A stretch of 64,000 bases of DNA from Nannocystis exedens (GCF_002343915.1 NZ_NETK01000001.1:10564001-10628000); one strand, 5' to 3'; positions 17,874-27,437 are shown, numbered from the stretch's first letter. Notes: generated from the letters alone by a model not told the origin. A program made the numbers and translations.

Positions 17874-20756
17874 TCAGGAGCAGCGGACGGCGTACTGGTC
17901 GAGCAGGCGCTCGAGGTCCTCGACCTTGACCGGCTTGACGAGGTGACAGTCGCAGCCGGCGGCCCTCGAGCGGGCGCGGTCGGCCTCCTGGCCCCAGCCG
18001 GTGAGGGCGATGACGGCGATGTCCTTGCCCCACGGTCGCTCGCGGATCCGGCGGGTGGCGTCGAGGCCGTTGAGGCGCGGCATGCCGACGTCCATGAAAA
18101 TGACCTGCGGGCGGAAGGCGTCGGCGGCCTCGACGGCCTCGACGCCGTCGTGCGCGGTCTGGACCTCGTGGCCGAGCATCTCGAGCATCATCGCCATGGC
18201 GCCGGCGCCGTCGTGGTTGTCGTCGACGACGAGGACGCGGCAGCTCGGGCCGCGCCCGGCCGCGGGCGGGTCGGCGGCGTGGGGGCGGGACGGGTCGGCG
18301 AGCGCCCCGAGCCGCACGGTGAAGGTGCTGCCGCGGCCCTCGCCGGCGCTGGCGGCGGTGACGCTGCCGCCGTGCATCTCGACCAGGCCCTTGACGAGCG
18401 CGAGGCCGACGCCGAGGCCGCCGGCGCTGCGCTCGAGGCTGCGATCGACCTGGCTGAACATGTCGAAGATCGAGGACAGCGAGTCGGCCGGGATGCCGAT
18501 GCCGTTGTCGGTCACGGCGACGACGATCTCGTCGCCGCGGCGCTCGGCCGCGAGCCGGATCCGCCCGCCGGGCGCGGTGTACTTGGCGCTGTTGGTCAGC
18601 AGGTTGCTGAACACCTGGGCCAGCCGGGTGAGGTCGGCGTCGAGGTAGACCGGCCCGGGCGGCAGCGAGACCTGCAGGTCGTGGCCCGCGGCCTCGATCT
18701 GCGGCCGCGCGGTCTCGACGGCGCTGCCGATCACGTCGGCGAGCAGGATCCGCTCGCGCCGGAGCTCGAGCTTGTTGCGGCTGATCCGGCTGACGTCCAT
18801 GAGGTCGTCGATCAGCCGGACCATGTGCGACAGCTGGCGGTCCATCATGGCCTGCGCGCGCTCGATCACGTCGGCGTTGCCGCGGGCCAGCCGCATGACC
18901 TGCAGGCCGGTGCGGAGCGGGGCCAGCGGGTTGCGCAGCTCGTGGGCGAGGAGGGCGAGGAAGTCGTCCTTCTTGCGGTCGGCGTCGCGCAGCTGCTCGA
19001 CCAGGCGCTCGCGCTCGGCCTCGGCCTGCCGGCGCGCGCTGATGTCGGTGAACAGGATGGCGACGCGGTCGCCCTCGCCGAGCTTGAAGGCGTAGACGTC
19101 GAACCACCGCTGGTCGAGCGCCCGGGCCTCGTTGACGAACCGCGTCGGCCGCCCGGTGCGCACGACCCGGCCGAAAATCTCGAACCAGTGGGCGTCGAGA
19201 TCCGGGGCCAGCTCGCGCATGGACTTGCCGGCGGCGTCGCGCACGCCGGTGTGCTTCTCGAAGGCGGGGTTGACCTCGAGGAAGCGGTAGTCGACGGCGC
19301 GGTCGCCGGCGAACAGCACCTCGATGACGCAGAAGCCCTCGTCGATCGAGTTGAAGAGGGTCCGGTAGCGCGCCTCGCTGGCCCGCAGGGCCTCCTCGGC
19401 CTGCATGCGCTCGGTGACGTCGAGGGCGATGCCGTCCCAGGCGGTGTCGCCGTCGGCCAACGGCCGCGGCGCCGAACGACAGTGCAACCACCGGACCTCG
19501 TCGCGGGCGCGGAGCCGGAACTGACAGTCGAAGTGCTCGCGCGAGCGGAACGCGGCGGCCTCGTCGCGCATCACCAGCGGCAGGTCCTCGGGGACGATCC
19601 AGGCGTAGAGGCCGTTCGGGTGGGCCATGATCTCGGCGGGCGTGGCCCCCGAGATGGCCTCGACGCCGCGGCTGACGTAGGCGAAGCGGCGGGCGCCGTC
19701 GCGCGGCTCGAGGACCTGGTAGATGAAGCCGGACGGCAGGTTGTCGGCGAGCTTGCGCTGGCGCTCCTCGCTGTCGCGCAGGGCGGCCTCGGCCTCGCGG
19801 CGGGCGGTGATGTCGTAGTTGGCGCCGACGTAGCGGACGGGCCCCGGAGGGCTCGTGGCCGGCATCCGGTCGCCCTTGGCGGCGATCCACCGGTAGGTGC
19901 CGTCGGTGCGGCGGATCCGGAACTCGGCGTAGCACGAGGCGCGGGTGCGCAGGGATCCCTCGGTGTGGCGGCGGACCTCGGCGACGTCGTCGGGGTGCAT
20001 GAGCGAGAACCACTCGTCGGCGTTCGGGGTCGGGTCGCCGGGCTGCAGGCCCAACATCTCGAAGATGGTGTCGGACCACAGGATCTCGCCGGTCTCGATG
20101 TTCCACTCCCAGGCGCACACGCCGGCGGCTTTGAGCCCGAGCGAGAGGCGCTCGGCCTCGGCCCCGCGCGCGGCCTCGCCGGCGCGGCTGTCGGCGAGCT
20201 CCCGCACGGTGCGGCGGTGCTGCAAGGCGTTCTCGAGCGGCCCGACCGCGAGCCCGAGGCAGCGGCCGAGGAGCTCGACGGCGCGGTCCGGGAGCTGCCC
20301 CGGGCGGGCGAAGTAGAGGGTGAGGACGCCGAGGACCCGGCCGCCGCGACCGATCAACGGGGCGGCGTGGAGGGCTCGAACGCGCCCCGGGGCGGCCTCG
20401 TGGGCCGCGAGCGCGAGCGGGCCGTCGTCGGTGTCGACGACGACGACAGGGGCGCCTCGCTGAAGGCACAGGAGGGCGACGCTGCCGAGCGGCGCGAGCG
20501 GGTCGAGGGCGAGGCCGAGGCTGGTGCCGAGGCCGGGTCGAGCGCCGTCGTCGACGAGGCGCAGCACGCCCATGTCGGTGCCGGCGATCGCGGCGGCCTC
20601 GGCGAGGATGGCGGCGAGGATCGGGCCCGGCTCGAGGCCGGAGGACAGGCGGACGCTCAGATCGAGCAGGCGCTCGAGCTCGCCGACGGTCGCAAGGGAG
20701 GGAGCGCGCTCGACGGTGGCCCCGGAGGCAGCATCGTGGCGACGGTCGTGGCGCAT
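17874..20756 (-). CDS. Hybrid sensor histidine kinase, GAF-PAS-PAS-PAS-HisKA-HATPase-REC (960 aa)
   Basis: Domain order from sequence: GAF-like (about 20-180; ILAEAAAIAGTDMGVLRLVD), three PAS/PAC units (about 200-600; CAWEWNIETGEILWSDTIF, YVGANYDITARREAE, WDGIALDVTERMQAEEAL, LFTDISARRQAEAE), HisKA with phospho-acceptor His (LLAHELRNPLAPL), HATPase (NLLTNSAKYT, VTDNGIGIP, GGLGVGLALVK) and a C-terminal receiver (VLVVDDNHD, phospho-Asp in VIFMDVGMP, Lys in LVKPVK). No membrane segment, so probably cytosolic. Start 20756 is taken at an ATG before the GAF domain; the frame is open to 20918. No cognate regulator adjacent. Its stop abuts a repeat array. Confidence 0.9.
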   Translation of the reverse strand: MRHDRRHDAASGATVERAPSLATVGELERLLDLSVRLSSGLEPGPILAAILAEAAAIAGTDMGVLRLVDDGARPGLGTSLGLALDPLAPLGSVALLCLQRGAPVVVVDTDDGPLALAAHEAAPGRVRALHAAPLIGRGGRVLGVLTLYFARPGQLPDRAVELLGRCLGLAVGPLENALQHRRTVRELADSRAGEAARGAEAERLSLGLKAAGVCAWEWNIETGEILWSDTIFEMLGLQPGDPTPNADEWFSLMHPDDVAEVRRHTEGSLRTRASCYAEFRIRRTDGTYRWIAAKGDRMPATSPPGPVRYVGANYDITARREAEAALRDSEERQRKLADNLPSGFIYQVLEPRDGARRFAYVSRGVEAISGATPAEIMAHPNGLYAWIVPEDLPLVMRDEAAAFRSREHFDCQFRLRARDEVRWLHCRSAPRPLADGDTAWDGIALDVTERMQAEEALRASEARYRTLFNSIDEGFCVIEVLFAGDRAVDYRFLEVNPAFEKHTGVRDAAGKSMRELAPDLDAHWFEIFGRVVRTGRPTRFVNEARALDQRWFDVYAFKLGEGDRVAILFTDISARRQAEAERERLVEQLRDADRKKDDFLALLAHELRNPLAPLRTGLQVMRLARGNADVIERAQAMMDRQLSHMVRLIDDLMDVSRISRNKLELRRERILLADVIGSAVETARPQIEAAGHDLQVSLPPGPVYLDADLTRLAQVFSNLLTNSAKYTAPGGRIRLAAERRGDEIVVAVTDNGIGIPADSLSSIFDMFSQVDRSLERSAGGLGVGLALVKGLVEMHGGSVTAASAGEGRGSTFTVRLGALADPSRPHAADPPAAGRGPSCRVLVVDDNHDGAGAMAMMLEMLGHEVQTAHDGVEAVEAADAFRPQVIFMDVGMPRLNGLDATRRIRERPWGKDIAVIALTGWGQEADRARSRAAGCDCHLVKPVKVEDLERLLDQYAVRCS

Positions 20757-20951
20757 TTCAGGAATTGTACCGGCGGGTATCCCCGCGGCCAATGCGGGGC
20801 CCGCGTACGCGGAGGCGGTAAAGGCTGGAGATGCGCATCGCAGACGGCGCCGAGGCCCGGGCGCGCGGGTGAACCGGGCGACGACGGGCGCGCGAGGAGG
20901 GCGGCGGCGCCGCCGCATGCGGGCTCAACTGGCCTTGGGAGCAGGTGACGG

Positions 20952-21752
20952 TCAGGGCGAGCCGAGGTCGACGTCGAGGCAGAAGTGGGCGAACGGCTCG
21001 TCGTACCACTCGCGCAAGTTGGTGAGCGGGGTGTCGCAGAAGTCGCCGGGGTCGTCGATGGCGACGAGACCGTCGCCGGGGGCCATCCCCTCGTGGTCGG
21101 TGTTGAGGACGAGGGTCGAGCTCGGGCCGCCGCCGGTGATCCGCAGGCAGAAGTCCTGGATGTCCAAAAGGACAGGCGGGTCGAGGTCGAAGCTGCGGTA
21201 GGCCATGTCGTCGGCGATCGGGCCGAGCTCGCGGGTGTCGAGCACGGCGAGCACGGGGGCGTGGTTGCCGGGGTCGTAGGGGAGGACGTCGAGCGTGGCC
21301 GCGGGCTCGCCGACGGCGAAGCGGATCTGGAAGCCGACCCGGGTCAGCTGCAGGGGCGGCGGCGCCGGGGCGGTGAAGCACTCGACGGCCTCGATCTTGG
21401 CCGAGACCGGGTCGCCGCTGCTCATGCAGAAGGGGCCGTCGACGCAGTGGATCGGGTCGTACGGGCGCAAGGTGACGGGCCCGGGCGGGTCGGTGGTCTG
21501 CTCGGCGGCGGTGCTCGAGCCGGAGGTGGAGGTGGAGGTGAGGGCGAGGGTCGAGCCGATGTCCTCGGTGGTCGGCCCGGGCCCGCTGGTCGGGACGCCG
21601 GTGGTGGTGGTGCCGCCGGTGGTCGTGGTGGTGGTGCCGGTGGTGGTCGTCGCGTCGGCGGTGCCGCTGCCGTTCGGGCCGTCGTAGCCGGGGTTCGGGC
21701 GCAGGCACCCGCACAGGACGAGGACGGACAGGCGGGCGACGCGAGGCCTCAC
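20952..21752 (-). CDS. Thr-linker lipoprotein, hypothetical (266 aa)
   Basis: GTG start, signal peptide ending in VLVLCGC, then a linker of ADATTTTGTTTTTTGG type and a C-terminal globular domain from about residue 95 with paired Cys (IHCVDGPFCM, DFCDT, HFCLD). No known domain recognised. A two-unit 14-nt repeat (cores 21160 and 21174) is embedded in its coding sequence. Confidence 0.65.
   Translation of the reverse strand: MRPRVARLSVLVLCGCLRPNPGYDGPNGSGTADATTTTGTTTTTTGGTTTTGVPTSGPGPTTEDIGSTLALTSTSTSGSSTAAEQTTDPPGPVTLRPYDPIHCVDGPFCMSSGDPVSAKIEAVECFTAPAPPPLQLTRVGFQIRFAVGEPAATLDVLPYDPGNHAPVLAVLDTRELGPIADDMAYRSFDLDPPVLLDIQDFCLRITGGGPSSTLVLNTDHEGMAPGDGLVAIDDPGDFCDTPLTNLREWYDEPFAHFCLDVDLGSP
21157..21177. 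repeat. 14-nt repeat pair inside a lipoprotein gene
   Basis: ATGTCC core at 21160 and GACAGG core at 21174, spacing 14, forming TGTCC-AAAA-GGACA. In frame within the coding sequence. Confidence 0.55.
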
Positions 21753-22090
21753 GCGCAGACTGTATCGCCTCGGCCGGACGAAAGCCAAGCAAAGGTCCAT
21801 GCACCGGGGCGGCGCAAACGGACGTCGTGATCGGAGGCGCCTCCGCGGCGAGGGCCAGCAGCAGCGCCCGCCTTTGCACGTGGACGAGGTCGATCGCGCG
21901 TTCGTGGTGGCGGGCCCGCACGCGATCGACGACGGCGGACTGGCGCGGCTCGGCGGGTCGTGCCGACGCGGAGCCGGCCGCGGAGCAGCTGCAGGACGTC
22001 GATCGCGAACGGCAGCGAGAGGACGAGCAGGAGTTCGTGGTGCAGCAGCCGCGCGGCGCCGGCGAACGCGGGCGCGCGAGGCGGTCCACG
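21753..22090. other. Intergenic region with possible remnant of a membrane protein (minus)
   Basis: No intact gene. Directly after the stop of the Smr gene, the same minus frame continues as APAFAGAARLLHHELLLV and then LSLPFAIDVLQLLRGRLRVG (about 22085-21970), a credible hydrophobic helix with a basic flank, then degenerates into Arg/Pro-rich sequence. It has no start codon of its own. Either a decayed gene or chance; low confidence. Confidence 0.3.
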
Positions 22091-22888
22091 TCAATCGCCG
22101 CGGTCGCCGGGCGAAGATGGCCCGGGGGACAGGTCGACGACGGTGGCGCCCCATCCGCCGCCGCGGTGGCCGCCGAGGCGGTAGCCGACGACGCGAGGGT
22201 GACGATCGAGGATGGCATGCACGGTCCGCCGCAGGGCGCCGATGCCCTTGCCGTGGACGATGCGGACCTCGGTGATGCCGCGCGCGAGGCAGACGTCGAG
22301 GTACTCGAGCACGAGGCGCTTCACGTCCCTGGGGCTGAAGTTGTGGAGGTCGAGCTCGCCGTCGACGGGCAGCTCGGCGGCGCGGTCGGGATCGGCGAGG
22401 GCGCCGAAGAAGCCGGCGCGGCCGGCCCACGGGGCCCACGGCAGCGGCGCGACGGCCCGCGGGCGGTAGGCGGCGGGCCGCGGGAGGGCGCCGTGGTGGA
22501 CGGTGACGCTGGCGCGGGCGAACGGGTTCCACGGGCGCTGGCCCTGGACGGGGCCGGGCTGCCAGCGCTCGCCGAGGCGGAGCTCGAGGGTGAAGCGGCC
22601 GGGCCGACCGGGCCAGCGCTCGCCGACGATCCGGAGGTCGCCGAACAGGGCGGCGCCGATCAGGTCGAGGGCGAGGGCGGCGTGGTCGCGGCCGTCGTCG
22701 TCGTCGGTGAGCTCGGCGGCGTATGTCCAGCCGGACAGGTCGACGGTGAGCCGGGCGCCGCGGAGGTGGACGGCGAGGTCGAGGGTGCCGGCGGTGAGGC
22801 GGGCGCCGTCGTCGGTGCGCGCGTCCTCGCAGCCTGCGGCGGCGAGCAGGGCGTCGAGTTCGTGGGCGAAGGCCTCGCCGGGAGCCAT
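22091..22888 (-). CDS. Smr (MutS2-type) domain protein (265 aa)
   Basis: C-terminal Smr domain (about 175-255): ELDLHNFSPRDVKRLVLEYL followed by EVRIVHGKGIGALRRTVHAIL carries the DLH and HGxGxG motifs of Smr nucleases, and GGWGATVVDL matches the end. The N-terminal 170 residues are an unrecognised beta-rich region (RLTVDLSGWTYAAEL) ending in a Pro-rich stretch. Smr domains nick or cleave branched DNA or RNA in some proteins; activity here is unproven. Divergent from the cupin gene. Confidence 0.8.
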   Translation of the reverse strand: MAPGEAFAHELDALLAAAGCEDARTDDGARLTAGTLDLAVHLRGARLTVDLSGWTYAAELTDDDDGRDHAALALDLIGAALFGDLRIVGERWPGRPGRFTLELRLGERWQPGPVQGQRPWNPFARASVTVHHGALPRPAAYRPRAVAPLPWAPWAGRAGFFGALADPDRAAELPVDGELDLHNFSPRDVKRLVLEYLDVCLARGITEVRIVHGKGIGALRRTVHAILDRHPRVVGYRLGGHRGGGWGATVVDLSPGPSSPGDRGD

Positions 22889-22959
22889 GACGGGCTCAGT
22901 GTACGGGCGGTCGGCGGCGAAGGGCCAGGCGCGCGGGCGCGGGCGTGCTAGAAGCGGGC

Positions 22960-23415
22960 ATGAAGATCGACATCGACAAGGCGCCGACGTGGGTCGGCAG
23001 CGGCTATCCGGCTCCGTTCGACGCGCCGTGCCTGGACCGCACGCGGGTCCGCCTGGGCGCGGCGGCGGGGCTGTCGCAGTTCGGCGTGAACCTGCTCCAC
23101 CTGCAGCCGGGCACGTGGTCGAGCCAGCGCCACTGGCACACCCGCGAGGACGAGTTCATCTACGTGCTGGCCGGCGAGGTGGTGCTGGTGACGGACGCCG
23201 GCGAGACGGTGCTGCGCGCGGGCGACTGCGCGGGCTTTCCTCATGGGGTGGCCGACGGGCACCACCTGCAGAACCGCGGGACCGCCGTGGCGGTGGTGCT
23301 CGAGGTCGGCACCGACGACAAGCAGGACGTGGCCGAGTACCCCGACGTCGACCTGCGCGCGACGCCGGACGGGTACGTGCATCGCGACGGGACGCCGTAT
23401 CCGCCGCGCAGGTGA
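22960..23415 (+). CDS. Cupin-domain protein (151 aa)
   Basis: Compact single cupin: motif 1 region RHWHTREDEFIYVLAGEVV supplies the His/His/Glu metal ligands, and motif 2 lies around DCAGFPHGVADGHHL. The usual G(X)5HXH(X)3,4E(X)6G pattern is clear. Such stand-alone cupins bind a divalent metal and act as small enzymes or ligand sensors; substrate unknown. Length is typical. Confidence 0.8.
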   Translation: MKIDIDKAPTWVGSGYPAPFDAPCLDRTRVRLGAAAGLSQFGVNLLHLQPGTWSSQRHWHTREDEFIYVLAGEVVLVTDAGETVLRAGDCAGFPHGVADGHHLQNRGTAVAVVLEVGTDDKQDVAEYPDVDLRATPDGYVHRDGTPYPPRR

Positions 23416-23539
23416 TCGCCAGTTTGGCGGGGCCGCGGGCGCGGGCCGCCGCGTTGGCGCGCCGCCGGGCCGCGAGCGCGCCGGGAGAGCCGGTTCGGCT
23501 CGCTTCCCGCGCTGGCACGGGGCGTGCTCTCGGGCGGGC

Positions 23540-23976
23540 ATGGACCTCTCGCTGCCCCTGCGATTCCTGTCCCTCCGACAAACCCTCGTCCGCCGCACGT
23601 GCGGCTGGGTCGTCGGCCTGGCGTCGACGCTCGTGGTCGTGTTCGGGGTGCTGCGGCCGCGCCCCGCGTGCGGGTGCCTGACGAAGCCCCGGGTCGCGGC
23701 GACCGAGGGCCTCCGGCGGCCGGCCGCGGCCGAGGAGTTCGAGCGGCGCCACGCCGCTGCCCGCGCGACCGCGCGGAGGTGCGGGCGGCCGGCCTGACGC
23801 CGAAGGTCGCCGCCGACCCGTGGCGCCGGCGCTACGAGCGGAGTCGTACGCCGGCGGCGCGGCGCGTGTGCTCGCGCGGCGCGGACGGGGTGGGCCCCTG
23901 CGACGACGTGTGCGTGGGCGTGGTGCGCCTGCCGGCGCTGGCGGCCCGCTCGAGGGTCGAGGACATGGCCATTTAG
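23540..23976 (+). pseudogene. GspG-like / pilin-like small protein, frameshifted
   Basis: 5' frame: MDLSLPLRFLSL, then one membrane helix (GWVVGLASTLVVVFGVLRP) and a helical stretch to EEFERRHAA. The C-terminal part is in another frame (after about 23755): CPRDRAEVRAAGLTPKVAAD, then PWRRRYE and CSRGADGVGPCDDVCVGVV, resembling the DPWG..Y and GADG..G..DD calcium-loop end of type II secretion pseudopilins. A single indel joins them. No FTLIE-type prepilin motif is seen, so pilin identity is tentative. The second frame's stop falls inside a repeat array. Confidence 0.5.
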
Positions 23977-24034
23977 GCATGTCCCCGGGGGCAGGACCTT
24001 CGGGGCATGTCCTGGAGAACATGCCCCCGGAGAC
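23962..24034. repeat. 14-nt-period palindromic repeat array, 5 units
   Basis: Cores at 23965, 23979, 23993 (AGG), 24007 and 24021, spacing 14. Arms CCGGGGGCA (23985-23993) and TGCCCCCGG (24022-24030) are inverted repeats. Lies between convergent ends; the minus-strand stop at 24038 follows directly. Confidence 0.85.
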
Positions 24035-24037
24035 CGA

Positions 24038-26497
24038 TCAGCCCGGCGCGGGGCAGGCGGCGGAGGTGGTGAGGTCGCTGTTGTTGTCCTCGTTGCACTC
24101 GAGGATCGCGCCGTCGCCCTTGCTGGCCTCGTCGATCTCGACGTAGAAGTCGGCGGTCATGTCGCCCGGCGGGGCCTGGACCAGCAGCTTGACCTTCTCC
24201 GAGCCGCCGGGGAGGAGGGCGGCGGCGGTGACGGTGCTCTGCAGCAGGGTGCCGGTGGCGTCCTGGCCCTGGTAGAAGTCGACGATCACGCCGGCCGGCA
24301 CGCCGAGGGCGCCCTCGTTGCGGACGGTGGCGATGAGCTCGAGCTGCTCGGCGCAGAAGCCGAGGCCGATCGAGAGCTCGACGGTGAGGTCGGGGGCGTT
24401 GAACACGCCCTCGCCCTGGACGTTCTGGCGGTAGTTGTTGAGGCCCGGCGTGGTCCAGTTGTCGGCCTCCTTGGCCGGGACGTTGCCGGCCGAGGTGGTG
24501 CCGGTGACGTGGTAGGTGTGCTGCGTCCACACGCGCCGCGTCGGCACCCAGCCGTCGCCGGCGTCGCCGTAGAGGAAGACGCCGCGGCGCTGCTGGTAGC
24601 CCTGCGCGTTGCAGCCGCCGACGTTGGTGGCGACCATGAGGATCTCCGAGTTGCCGTCGGCGTCGGCGTCGACGACCAGCGGGTACTCGTGGACGGTGGC
24701 GCTCGAGTTCTCGACCTGCAACAGGACGGTGCCGTCCTTGCCGGAGTAGACGCGGGCGTAGCACTCGTCGTTGTAGGTGACCTCGGCGGCGCCGTCGCCC
24801 TGGAAGTCGAACACCGACGAGCCGGTGGCGTTCGACGACTGATCCTGGGTGGTGGCCGACCAGCGGCGGTAGATGGCGCCGGCCGCCGGCATCGGGTCGC
24901 CGTTGGGCTTGACGATCTCCTCGCCGTCGCGGTTGAGGTCGAACACGGTGTAGCGCGAGGCGCCGGCGACCGCGAGCTCGGGCCGGCCGTCGCCGTCGAA
25001 GTCGGCGACCGTCGGCGGACCGCCGAGACCGCCGCCCGGGATGGCCCGCGGCTGGGTCCGCATGGCGTCGTTGCCCTCGCACATGACGCCGGTCGGATCG
25101 ATGCCGCACCACAGCTTGCCGGTGAGGCCGTCGAGCACGCGCACGAAGCCGCTGGCGGCCAGGATGACCTCGGGGGTGCCGTTCTGATCGAGGTCGGCGA
25201 TCGCCGGCCAGCCGTCGCCGCCGTCGGTGTTGTTCCACAGCTCGGTGACGGCGACCGTCGGCGGGTCGCCCGCGGTCCAGGCGACCGACCACGCCTGCTT
25301 GCCGCTGATGATCTCGGGGTAGCCGTCGCCGGTCATGTCGGCGACGGCCGAGAGGCCGCCCTGGTAGTCGGGCGGCGAGCCGACGATGCCGCCGTTGTTG
25401 TTCAGGTTCCACACGACGAGGCCGTCGTGGTCGAACAGCGTGGCGCCGATGACGATCTCGGCCTGCTCGTCGTCGTCGAAGTTGGCGAGGGTGACGCCGC
25501 CGTTGTCGACGCGGGTGGTCGGCGAGAGGGTGTTCGGGTTGGGCGAGTGCGAGGTCCACAGCCAGGCACCCGTGCCGTCGACGGCGTGGATCGGGCTCTT
25601 GCCGCCGATCGTGCGGCCGGCGTAGACGATGTCGGGCAGGCCGTCGCCGCTGACGTCGCCGACGGCGATGGTGGTGCGGCCGTGCGAGCCGAACTTGTTG
25701 TTGTTCGGGTCGTGGTCGATGCGGAACTTCTCGACGCCGGTGGCCCCGTCGAGGACGATGATCACGCCGACGGTGTAATCGTCGGACTCCTTGTAGCGGG
25801 TGGTGTTGATGACGACCTCGGGCGTGCCGTCGCCGTCGAGGTCGGCGACCGCGGGGCTCGAGAACACCTCCTCCTCGATCCACGACCACTCGGGGATCGC
25901 GTTGAGGGTGTCGAACTCGGGCACGATCTCGCAGGTCAGCGGATCGGGCTGCGGCAGGCACTGGCCGAGGGTCTGCTCGCAGTACTCGCCGGGCTGGCAG
26001 TCGTAGGAGTCCTGGCACGGGGCGCCCGGAGTGACGCACTCGGCCCCCGAGCACAGCTGGCCGACGGCGCAGCACTCGAGGCTCGGGCCGCAGTGGACGC
26101 CGCTGTCACACAGCGGCAGGCAGTTGTCGTCGAGGCACTCGTTGCCGGCCGGACAGCAGGTGGCCGGCTGGCCGCACAGGGTGCCGCCCTCGCACAGGTC
26201 GTCGCCGGTGGTGCTGGTGCCGGTGATCGGGTCGGTGGTGCCGGTGGTGACGTCGGTGGTGACGGCGGTGGTGCCCGTCATCGTCTCGCCCGCCGTCATG
26301 CCGCCCGAGGTCGGCCCGGTGGTCGGGACGACGGTGGTGGTGGGCTCGGTGCCGGCGGTGCCGTCGGTGGTGCCGGTGGTGTTGGAACCGGTGTTGCCCT
26401 CGCTGGCAGTGACCGTGCCCCCGTTGTCGCCGCAGCCGACCGCGCCGACGAACCACAACATCAAACCAGTACTCCGACCCAACCTCGTTCGCTGCAT
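24038..26497 (-). CDS. Large FG-GAP/VCBS-repeat lipoprotein with Cys-rich and CARDB-like parts (819 aa)
   Basis: Lipobox (FVGAVGC), Thr linker to about residue 95, and a Cys-rich segment (about 97-185; CCPAGNECLDDNCLPLC, CCAVGQLCSGAEC). Then FG-GAP repeats with calcium-type loops (AVADLDGDGTPEVVI, AVGDVSGDGLPDIVY, TVADFDGDGRPELAV), giving an integrin-like propeller to about residue 680. The end (PDLTVELSIGLGFCAEQLEL, IVDFYQGQDATG) resembles CARDB-type adhesion domains. Surface-exposed binding or adhesion role is inferred from architecture. Confidence 0.8.
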   Translation of the reverse strand: MQRTRLGRSTGLMLWFVGAVGCGDNGGTVTASEGNTGSNTTGTTDGTAGTEPTTTVVPTTGPTSGGMTAGETMTGTTAVTTDVTTGTTDPITGTSTTGDDLCEGGTLCGQPATCCPAGNECLDDNCLPLCDSGVHCGPSLECCAVGQLCSGAECVTPGAPCQDSYDCQPGEYCEQTLGQCLPQPDPLTCEIVPEFDTLNAIPEWSWIEEEVFSSPAVADLDGDGTPEVVINTTRYKESDDYTVGVIIVLDGATGVEKFRIDHDPNNNKFGSHGRTTIAVGDVSGDGLPDIVYAGRTIGGKSPIHAVDGTGAWLWTSHSPNPNTLSPTTRVDNGGVTLANFDDDEQAEIVIGATLFDHDGLVVWNLNNNGGIVGSPPDYQGGLSAVADMTGDGYPEIISGKQAWSVAWTAGDPPTVAVTELWNNTDGGDGWPAIADLDQNGTPEVILAASGFVRVLDGLTGKLWCGIDPTGVMCEGNDAMRTQPRAIPGGGLGGPPTVADFDGDGRPELAVAGASRYTVFDLNRDGEEIVKPNGDPMPAAGAIYRRWSATTQDQSSNATGSSVFDFQGDGAAEVTYNDECYARVYSGKDGTVLLQVENSSATVHEYPLVVDADADGNSEILMVATNVGGCNAQGYQQRRGVFLYGDAGDGWVPTRRVWTQHTYHVTGTTSAGNVPAKEADNWTTPGLNNYRQNVQGEGVFNAPDLTVELSIGLGFCAEQLELIATVRNEGALGVPAGVIVDFYQGQDATGTLLQSTVTAAALLPGGSEKVKLLVQAPPGDMTADFYVEIDEASKGDGAILECNEDNNSDLTTSAACPAPG

Positions 26498-26769
26498 CGC
26501 CGGCGAAGATCATCACAGGACCCTGGGCCGATCAACCCGGCGGGCCCCCGGGCTGTTTCTGCGCTTGTCCGCGAGCGACGACGGTCCTCGGGCCGAACAC
26601 GAGGCGCGACGAACGCGGGCGGCGACGACGGCGATTTGTGAACGCGGACGCGCTCGCCGTTTACCGCCGGTTGACGCGCGCGTCAGAAGCGACGACGGGC
26701 CGTGACCGTCGAGGCGACACGCTCGACGGACCGCGCGCGGACGCCGGTCGTCGCCGACCGCAGGTACCG

Positions 26770-27252
26770 ATGTCACACCCGATCTTTCGTACACTCGTGG
26801 GCACGCTCGTGTGCGGCGCCCTGGCCTGCGCCTCGTCGCCCGAGCGTCTCCGGGGCCTCGACCGGCGCTTCTACCAGAACCTCGACAGCGCGGAGGACCG
26901 CGCGGCCTACCTGAAGGTGCCGAAGGCGCAGCGGCAAGCCTTCCTCGAGAGCAAGGGCCTTTGGGACAGGTGGCAGGCGCTCCCGGAGGCCGAGCGCGCG
27001 GCGGCGAAGCGCGGCGAGCTCCAGGCCGGGTCGCACGAGTTCGCGGCGTTCATGGCCTGGGGCCCGCCCGCGGACACGCAGCGCCGCGCCGCCGGCGAGC
27101 GCGAGGTGGCGTTCCACACCTTCATCCGCTGCACGAGCGGGCCGAAGACCGGCCGCTACGTGCAGGCCACGAGCGCCTGCGACGGGACGTTCAACGAATT
27201 CGAGGTCGCGGTCGAGGGCGGCATCGTGACCGAGATCAAGCTGCTGAATTGA
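26770..27252 (+). CDS. Small lipoprotein, hypothetical (160 aa)
   Basis: Signal peptide ending CGALACASS (lipobox-like ALAC), then a helical, charged globular part (DSAEDRAAYLKVPKAQRQAF, LPEAERAAAKRGEL) and a small C-terminal beta region (YVQATSACDGTFNEFEVAVE). Divergent from the FG-GAP gene across 272 nt in which I see nothing else. A strong hairpin follows the stop. Family not recognised. Confidence 0.6.
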   Translation: MSHPIFRTLVGTLVCGALACASSPERLRGLDRRFYQNLDSAEDRAAYLKVPKAQRQAFLESKGLWDRWQALPEAERAAAKRGELQAGSHEFAAFMAWGPPADTQRRAAGEREVAFHTFIRCTSGPKTGRYVQATSACDGTFNEFEVAVEGGIVTEIKLLN

Positions 27253-27255
27253 AGC

Positions 27256-27283
27256 GGGCGCCGCGCGGACCCGCGCGGCGCCC
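27256..27283. terminator. Strong GC hairpin 3 nt after a stop codon
   Basis: Perfect 13-bp inverted repeat GGGCGCCGCGCGG (27256-27268) / CCGCGCGGCGCCC (27271-27283) with a 2-nt centre, directly after the lipoprotein gene. No U-tract follows (GATTCC), so an I-shaped terminator or RNA-stabilising hairpin. Confidence 0.65.
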
Positions 27284-27437
27284 GATTCCTGAACGCGGCG
27301 ACGTGCGCCGGACGTGGGGAGTCCGGCGCGCGAATGCGCGGGGTGCATCATTCGGTGAGATCGAGCGGCCCGAACGGGCCGGGCGATCGACGATATGCGC
27401 AAGTGACAGCGGGCCGCCGCGAAGCCAGCCTCGCGCC

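Noticed and set aside
17796..20948. 1050-codon plus-strand frame starting in a repeat array
   Set aside because: Antisense of the histidine kinase; its ATG is a repeat core. Repeat cores create many such false starts in this window.
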